DNA of 64,000 nt, taken from NCBI GenBank assembly GCA_943737045.1, contig CALSFV010000279.1:62001-126000 (forward strand), given 5' to 3'. The number at the start of each line of letters is the position of its first letter. Positions within the stretch are counted from its first letter, which is position 1. Position numbers and translations under genes: made by a program. Shown here in pieces: positions 58,228 through 64,000 of this stretch. This stretch comes from Parapristionchus giblindavisi. Lineage: Eukaryota; Nematoda; Chromadorea; Rhabditida; Diplogasteridae. The notes under the pieces were generated by a model. The model was given only the letters and a program-made list of their open reading frames with translations, was not told the DNA's origin and did not search any database.

Positions 58228-59441
58228 CTGCTTAAGACACCGGCTCAATGAGATTCCAGGTAGTGCCGGACATCGACCTCACCGATTTGGCTCAAAATTT
58301 TTTGTGGATACCCCCATGGCCCCTTATCACGAAATGGGTATTCATTTGGGCTGGATCCTTGAAACACAGATGTGGCGGGTTCTCGAAATTTGAAAACTCG
58401 ATTTTCACCAAAAATTAGTGGAGCGACCTAGGTTCAATGTTAGTGTGGATTAATTACATGTATGCCTAGACAACAAAAACTCGCTATAGGACGGTCCGGA
58501 GATCCGAGCGCAAACTGATTTTTTTACATCCTCAAAACATTATAAATTTAATTAAAATTTTTAAACACAAAACGGCAGCCCAATTTTTGCCTTATTTTAT
58601 AGAGCAAAAAATTCCGCGTCGAATAAGGCAAAAAAAATAAAAAAATTGATCGACCCATGTTTTGAGATAAATGAACCTGAAGATGACTCGAAAATATTTT
58701 TGCTTTCAAAACCCCTCATGTTTGTACTCATTTTGAATAACTTTTCGAGTAGAACAACTTTCATGTTGAACATTTTGTCTGAAACTCATGTACAAGAGAA
58801 ATACATGAGTTTTATTTATTCTCTCAGTTTTTCAGTAATTTTAGAGTAAATCGAAAGTAAAATAGTTTTTGTGCACAAAGTTATTACGCCTATATTGTAG
58901 AACTCAAAAATCCATACTTAATTTGTTGTTTCACGGAAAAAAAATTGTTGACCCCTATGCTGACAAACATGGCCTCTAAAGTGGTCATGAAAAAAAAGTT
59001 TTCGAAACCTTCCCATGTTTATACTCTTTTTGAAGAACTCGTCGAGCACGTCATTTTTCATGTTGGTCGTATTCTATGAAAGTCGTTTGTTCTCAAGATA
59101 CAAGCGATGGAAAATATTTGGATGCAATAAATCTTAATTCATGTATTTCTCTTGTAGATGAGTTTCATACAAAATGTTCAACATGAAAGTTGTTCTACTC
59201 GAAAAGTTCTTCAAAATAAGCACAAACATGAGGGGTTTTGAAAGCAAAAATATTTTCGAGTCATCTTCAGGTTCATTTATCTCAAAACACGGGTCGATCG
59301 ATTTTTTTATTTTTTTGCCTCATTCGACGCGGAATTTTTTGCTCCATAAACTAAGGTAAAAAATGGGCTGCCGTTTTTTTTGTTTTAAGATTTTAATTAA
59401 ATTTAGAATGTTTTGAGGAGGTAAAAAAATCAGTTTGCGAA
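58228..59441. mobile_element. Foldback of the GGACATCGACCTC family, second tandem copy
   Basis: Same truncated foldback as at 52737, carried in tandem copy 2 with the same right-arm end point. Confidence 0.75.
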
Positions 59442-61259
59442 TGATAGGTCCAAATTTCTAAAGAAAGTGTATTTTTTCTATATCAGTCCAATTTAGAGTG
59501 GAGGTTAAAAAAAGAGTGTATGCAAAATTGAGAGCGCGCAGACACTGGAAAAAAGTTGCACATTCCAACCCTACTACTTTTTGTGATCGGTCGTTTTTCT
59601 CTGTTCTCTCATCACCTTATTTTACTCTCTCGTTTTCTTCCCCTTACCCTCTCAGATTTTGGCTGTTTTTGGACCACAAAAGTAACGAATGATAAGGGGA
59701 TTTTCGACTGATTTGGTACGTTATCGTCATTCATTGATTGCTACCGTTGCCTCCTTTTTCATGAATGTTCCTTTGAAGGAAATTAACGCCAGTCACGAAA
59801 CGTTTGCGGATAAAGTATATTGCAAGAAACGAAATATTTATTATTATATTTAACCTATTCATTGCTACTCTGGTCTTGCATAGAATCCACATCATACACT
59901 CTCGAAAGTAACGTTATCTCGTATTGCTCGTTTACCAAAGAAGATAGCTTGACTTGACAGAATACTGTGAGGTTGGCTATAATGTATGCAATGTTCTATA
60001 TTATCACTTGTTAGCCAAAGAACACTCACAATCAGAATACTGTCACGTTGGCTACACTGTATTGCGTGTTGCAAAGTGAACAATGCTGTTGATGTTTTTA
60101 CGATGACGAAATGTCCATATTATTATTATTATTATTATATACATAAAGTCCAGACAGACAGACGGACTTACAATAGTGTTGAAATATTTGCAAATTTCAT
60201 GTTTACATGATTTATCATATTTTTGCTAATTCAATTCTTGAAAACAAGCTAAGTTAGGCGTGATAAATTTGCTAAATGAGAAAAAAGGGGTCACATTTGA
60301 ACAGCAAAATGAGGTTTGAATTCAAGATCTTAGAATTATTGTAAAACCTGCGCAATGATTTACACAGCAATCAGATTTTGCTACTTCTTGTTATTTGATA
60401 GAACAGTGGACGACGAAATTCTTCCCAGCGAAATACGATTGAATAACCGACAACGGAACGATTTCTTCATCAATTAATTAATCTTTATCACATCTGCACA
60501 TTGGTGCGGTGGGTCATGACAGGGGGGTTCTTCATAGATTAATGGGTTTCAATTCTTTCTTCTATTCATCGGTTCATCGTTCGTGTATATCTTGATGGTT
60601 TTTCAACATCTGCGCTTACTACGAAGTAGAATCCAGAAAATAATCCATTAGAAAAAGAAGTGAACAACCCACGTAGCAGTAGATGCTCCGTCCGAAGTGG
60701 CTGCATGAAGAAGGAAATACACCTCCCGGCTTTCCAAACACCTTCTGGGAGGGGATTCAACTGGGTTTCTTATCTGTAGATGGAATAGACGAGGGAAGGT
60801 GGACAATGGTCACTTGGACAACAATGTCATATCGACCGCACGCTCGACAGAAAAGCAGAAGCAGAAGAATCTCAAAAGTTCATCAAACTGCACTGAAAAT
60901 TGCAGAGTGGAAAGTCAACGAGTGGAAAATAGAAAGAATTCACCTGATCTTAACTTTCGTTAAAGAAAAGAACAAAAGGCGATTTCACTGATATATCCAC
61001 TCCGCTTCTCCTGAGATAATTTAAGTTGAACGGCAGCTTTGCGTTTCCAGTTCTTTAAGCGGTGAAATCTCTCCACCACCGCAATGACTCTCATTATATA
61101 GAGAGATTAAGCGCATTATCACCATTTTAACATTGTTCATTAGCTCGATACTTTGTATTATGTATTCCGAAAGATACTTTACCCGCCTCTTCCTTGTGGA
61201 GTGTTTTGCCCGACGAAGTATCTGAACAGTTTCCTGATAATCACAGTAATTCATTGAAG

Positions 61260-61436
61260 ATGACACCGTATCTTGGCGTTTTCTTCTTGTTATTCATCGT
61301 AGCAAGCACGGAGGCATGTATTCCTATGATCCCGTCCGAAACTGGACCACCACCTACAAAACCAGCCGTAACGGAACCGACCACTGGTGACCCATTAGGT
61401 ATGATTCTTTTCGAAATATCACAAAAATTGCTTTAA
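61260..61436 (+). CDS. Secreted peptide or orphan first exon, copy 3
   Basis: Third copy, with one glutamate codon lost (TEEPTT becomes TEPTT), leaving 58 residues. The in-frame deletion and the intact frame in a diverged copy hint at coding constraint, though one indel is weak evidence. Exon 1 would end at 61398. Confidence 0.5.
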   Translation: MTPYLGVFFLLFIVASTEACIPMIPSETGPPPTKPAVTEPTTGDPLGMILFEISQKLL

Positions 61437-61973
61437 TCTGACAGAACATCGAATTTAACATCGTTGAAAATTAGGGAAAAGGCCTGTTTATGACCCGGGA
61501 AAAATTGCATTGACTTCGCTATTCTTTAATCGGATTTCACTTTTTTGAAATGTGTTATAAACGTCATAAAACGACATTGCGAAGCCAGCCGCTGTACCAA
61601 ATCATTTTTTGGACTTTTCTGAAGGGTCTTTTTTTGTGTATAGGTACTTTTTTAAAGAATGATACTTTATTTGTATAAGACAAATCAGCGAGATTGAATC
61701 AAACCAGTAGGGTACGGGCGAAAAATCAACGAACGTGCCAATACACTAAGAGATGACTATAACGGGGGAACGATAAACACAAACAAAAATTAGGAGCGAG
61801 GGAGTGGTAACAGAAAATGTAACAAATCGAATAAATGGTGAATGAAATCAATAAATAGACAAACTTGAATGGATGAAACACGTAATAAGCAATGCGAATA
61901 ATTCGAAACGAAAAATGTGAAGAATGGGGTATTGAGTTGCAACATGGGAATGGCCAAAACCATCTAGAAATGG

Positions 61974-62528
61974 TTATCTTGATATCTTTCATAATCAATC
62001 TTCATCTCTTCATCTATGTACACATGTCGTTCTTGCAGCGCATCTACCGCTGTAGGTGAACTCCCTGAAAGCGTAAACAATTATGGAGAGTGAAATGAAA
62101 TTATGACAGTTTCAGTGGTGTAAAGGAATGTTTCAAATTCTTTCATTAAACAAACAAATTTCACAACTAATTCGTCTCAAAATATCCAAGGAACGACAAA
62201 TTATTGCAGATTGAAAAAAAGAACAAAAAACTTTGTAGACCATCAGAGTTAATGCATGATTTGCAATTCAAATTTTATTAAGATATGGAAGATATATTAA
62301 TACATTTCTGAAATATTCCATATATAACACTGTATTCAATGCAGTTTTTTTCGTAATAATAGCAATATTATATTTAATAACCAACCATTGTTCTCCGTGA
62401 ATCCTTATTGTATGAAAACGACGCCTCGAAGAGAACGATAAATATCCTGAAATGAGTTGAGTTAGCTGATCAAAGATGAACATTTTATAGTACCTTTGCT
62501 TATTCATCCATATATTAACGATTTCCAT
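61974..62528 (-). CDS. Small three-exon gene, copy 3, without intron insertion
   Basis: Same three exons as copies 1 and 2, but the second intron is short because the TIR element is absent. The third exon differs by a few amino acids (SSPTAVDALQERHVYIDEEM ... YQDNHF) without a stop or frameshift, although the neighbouring intron has accumulated several indels. That pattern is what a maintained coding exon would show. Confidence 0.5.
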
Positions 62529-62661
62529 CTTCTAAATACGATACAAATCTGAAAGAAAATTGACTACAATATTGACATTGAAATTAGAATATCAACCTTT
62601 ATGCAGAACAAAGAACATTAAGACGTAGCATTGTCCACGAAACCAATCGATTGGTACCTGT

Positions 62662-64000
62662 ACCTGCTTAAGACACCGGCTCAGTGAGATTCCAGGTAGT
62701 GCCGGACATCGACCTCACCGATTTGGCTCAAAATTTTTTGTGGATACCCCCATGGCCCCTTATCACGAAATGGGTATTCATTTGGGATGGATCCTTGAAA
62801 CACAGATGTGGCGGGTTCTCGAAATTTGAAAACTCGATTTTCACCAAAAATTAGTGGAGCGACCTAGGTTCAATGTTAGTGTGGATTAATTACATGTATG
62901 CCTAGACAACAAAAGCTCGCTATGGGACGGTCCGAAGATCCGATCGCAAACTGATTTTTTTACATCCTCAAAACATTATAAATTTAATTAAAATTTTAAA
63001 ACAAAAAAACGGCAGCCCAATTTTTGCCTTATTTTATAGAGCAAAAAATTCCGCGTCGAATAAGGCAAAAAAATAAAAAAATTGATCGACCCGTGTTTTG
63101 AGATAAATGAACCTGAAGATGACTCGAAAATATTTTTGCTTTCAAAACCCCTCATGTTTGTACTCATTTTGAATAACTTTTCGAGTAGAACAACTTTCAT
63201 GTGAACATTTTGTCTGAAACTCATGTACAAGAGAAATACATGAGTTTTATTTATTCTCTCAGTTTTTCAGTAATTTTAGAGTAAATCGAAAGTAAAATAG
63301 TTTGTGTGCACAAAGTGATTACGCCTATGTTGTAGAACTCAAAAATCCATACTTAATTTGTTGTTTCACGGAAAAAAATTGTTGACCCCTATGCTGACAA
63401 ACATGGCCTCTAAAGTGGTCATGAAAAAAAAGTTGTCGAAACCTTCCCATGTTTATACTCTTTTTGAAGAACTCGTCGAGCACGTCATTTTTCATGTTGG
63501 TCGTATTCTATGAAAGTCGTTTGTTCTCAAGATACAAGCGATGGAAAATATTTGGATGCAATAAATATTAATTCATGTATTTCTCTTGTAGATGAGTTTC
63601 ATACAAAATGTTCAACATGAAAGTTGTTCTACTCGAAAAGTTCTTCAAAATGAGTACAAACATGAGGGGATTTGAAAGCAAAAATATTTTCGAGTCATCT
63701 TCAGGTTCATTTATCTCAAAACACGGGTCGATCGATTTTTTTATTTGTTTGCCTCTTTCGACGCGGAATTTTTTGCTCTATAAAATAAGGCAAAAATTGG
63801 GCTGCCGTTTTTTTGTTTTAAAATTTTAATTAAATTTATAATGTTTTGAGGATGTAAAAAATCAGTTTGCGATCGGATCTCCGGACAGTCCTATAGCGAG
63901 TTTTTGTTGTCTAGGCATACATGTAATTAATCCACACTAACATTGAACCTAGGTCGATCCACTAATTTTTAGTGAAAATCGAGTTTTCAAATTTCGAGAA
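62662..64000. mobile_element. Foldback of the GGACATCGACCTC family, full right arm, cut by window end
   Basis: The right arm continues through GATCGGATCTCCGGACAG and AGTGAAAATCGAGTTTTCAA to the window end, so this copy preserves sequence lost in copies 1 and 2. Confidence 0.75.

Larger units (their letters stand above)
54507..59998. repeat. Tandem duplication unit, copy 2
   Basis: Near-identical to copy 1, with homologous positions offset by 5,491-5,492 bp. It includes the same 1,011-bp element at the same TA site, so that insertion predates the duplication. Confidence 0.9.
59999..64000. repeat. Tandem unit, copy 3 (older, partial)
   Basis: Homologous to copies 1 and 2 but more diverged, especially after 61440. 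It lacks the 1,011-bp element (continuous GATATATTAATACATTTC at 62290) and has several small indels, including loss of about 36 bp near 62230. Its foldback right arm continues past the point where copies 1 and 2 are truncated. It runs off the window end. Confidence 0.85.

Overview
The window looks like nuclear DNA of a nematode, most likely Caenorhabditis or a close relative. It is AT-rich, introns end in TTTCAG or similar, one gene is a nematode-type serpentine chemoreceptor, two loci resemble nematode secreted C6/DUF281-type proteins, and the sequence is packed with Tc1/mariner elements and long foldback (palindromic) elements. There are no operons of bacterial type, no rRNA and no CRISPR array. 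Genes were assembled by reading exons between splice sites and requiring the reading phase to agree across introns; none was confirmed by a search.

Layout. 1-7.1 kb: a small secreted-protein gene (plus strand) with a 6.4-kb intron full of foldback elements and two tRNA-like sequences. 7.1-10.8 kb: GC-rich inverted repeats, a hAT-type MITE with an 8-bp target duplication, and a TA-flanked foldback. 10.8-12.3 kb: exons on the minus strand. 13.4-18.4 kb: nested foldback elements, one of which carries a tRNA-like, pol III-type unit in each arm. 18.4-20.4 kb: a possible two-exon small gene and a 5'-truncated non-LTR retrotransposon. 22.4-25.9 kb: an srg-like seven-transmembrane receptor with an in-frame TAG in its last exon. 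26-32 kb: inverted repeats and a MITE, few supported genes. 32.1-43.3 kb: an unrecognised plus-strand gene with at least four phase-compatible exons. Its third intron-sized gap holds three transposons nested in one another (Tc1-like, foldback, mariner), and a later gap holds a 3.6-kb higher-order satellite built on ATTACTGTAG.

44-49 kb: a second hAT-type MITE, a mariner remnant, a tRNA-like sequence with consensus A and B boxes, and a TA-flanked foldback containing a Harbinger-like MITE. 49.0-64.0 kb: a recent tandem duplication of about 5,492 bp, nearly identical in two copies, followed by a third, more diverged copy that runs off the window. Each copy carries a plus-strand signal-peptide exon (a small secreted peptide or an orphan first exon), a tail-to-tail small three-exon gene on the minus strand, and a long foldback. 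Copies 1 and 2 share a 1,011-bp TIR element inside the minus-strand gene's intron; copy 3 keeps the empty site, so it is the older form at that point.

Overall this is an accessory, repeat-rich chromosome-arm-like region. Real coding content is low. Most long open reading frames are open only because they lie in foldback repeats.
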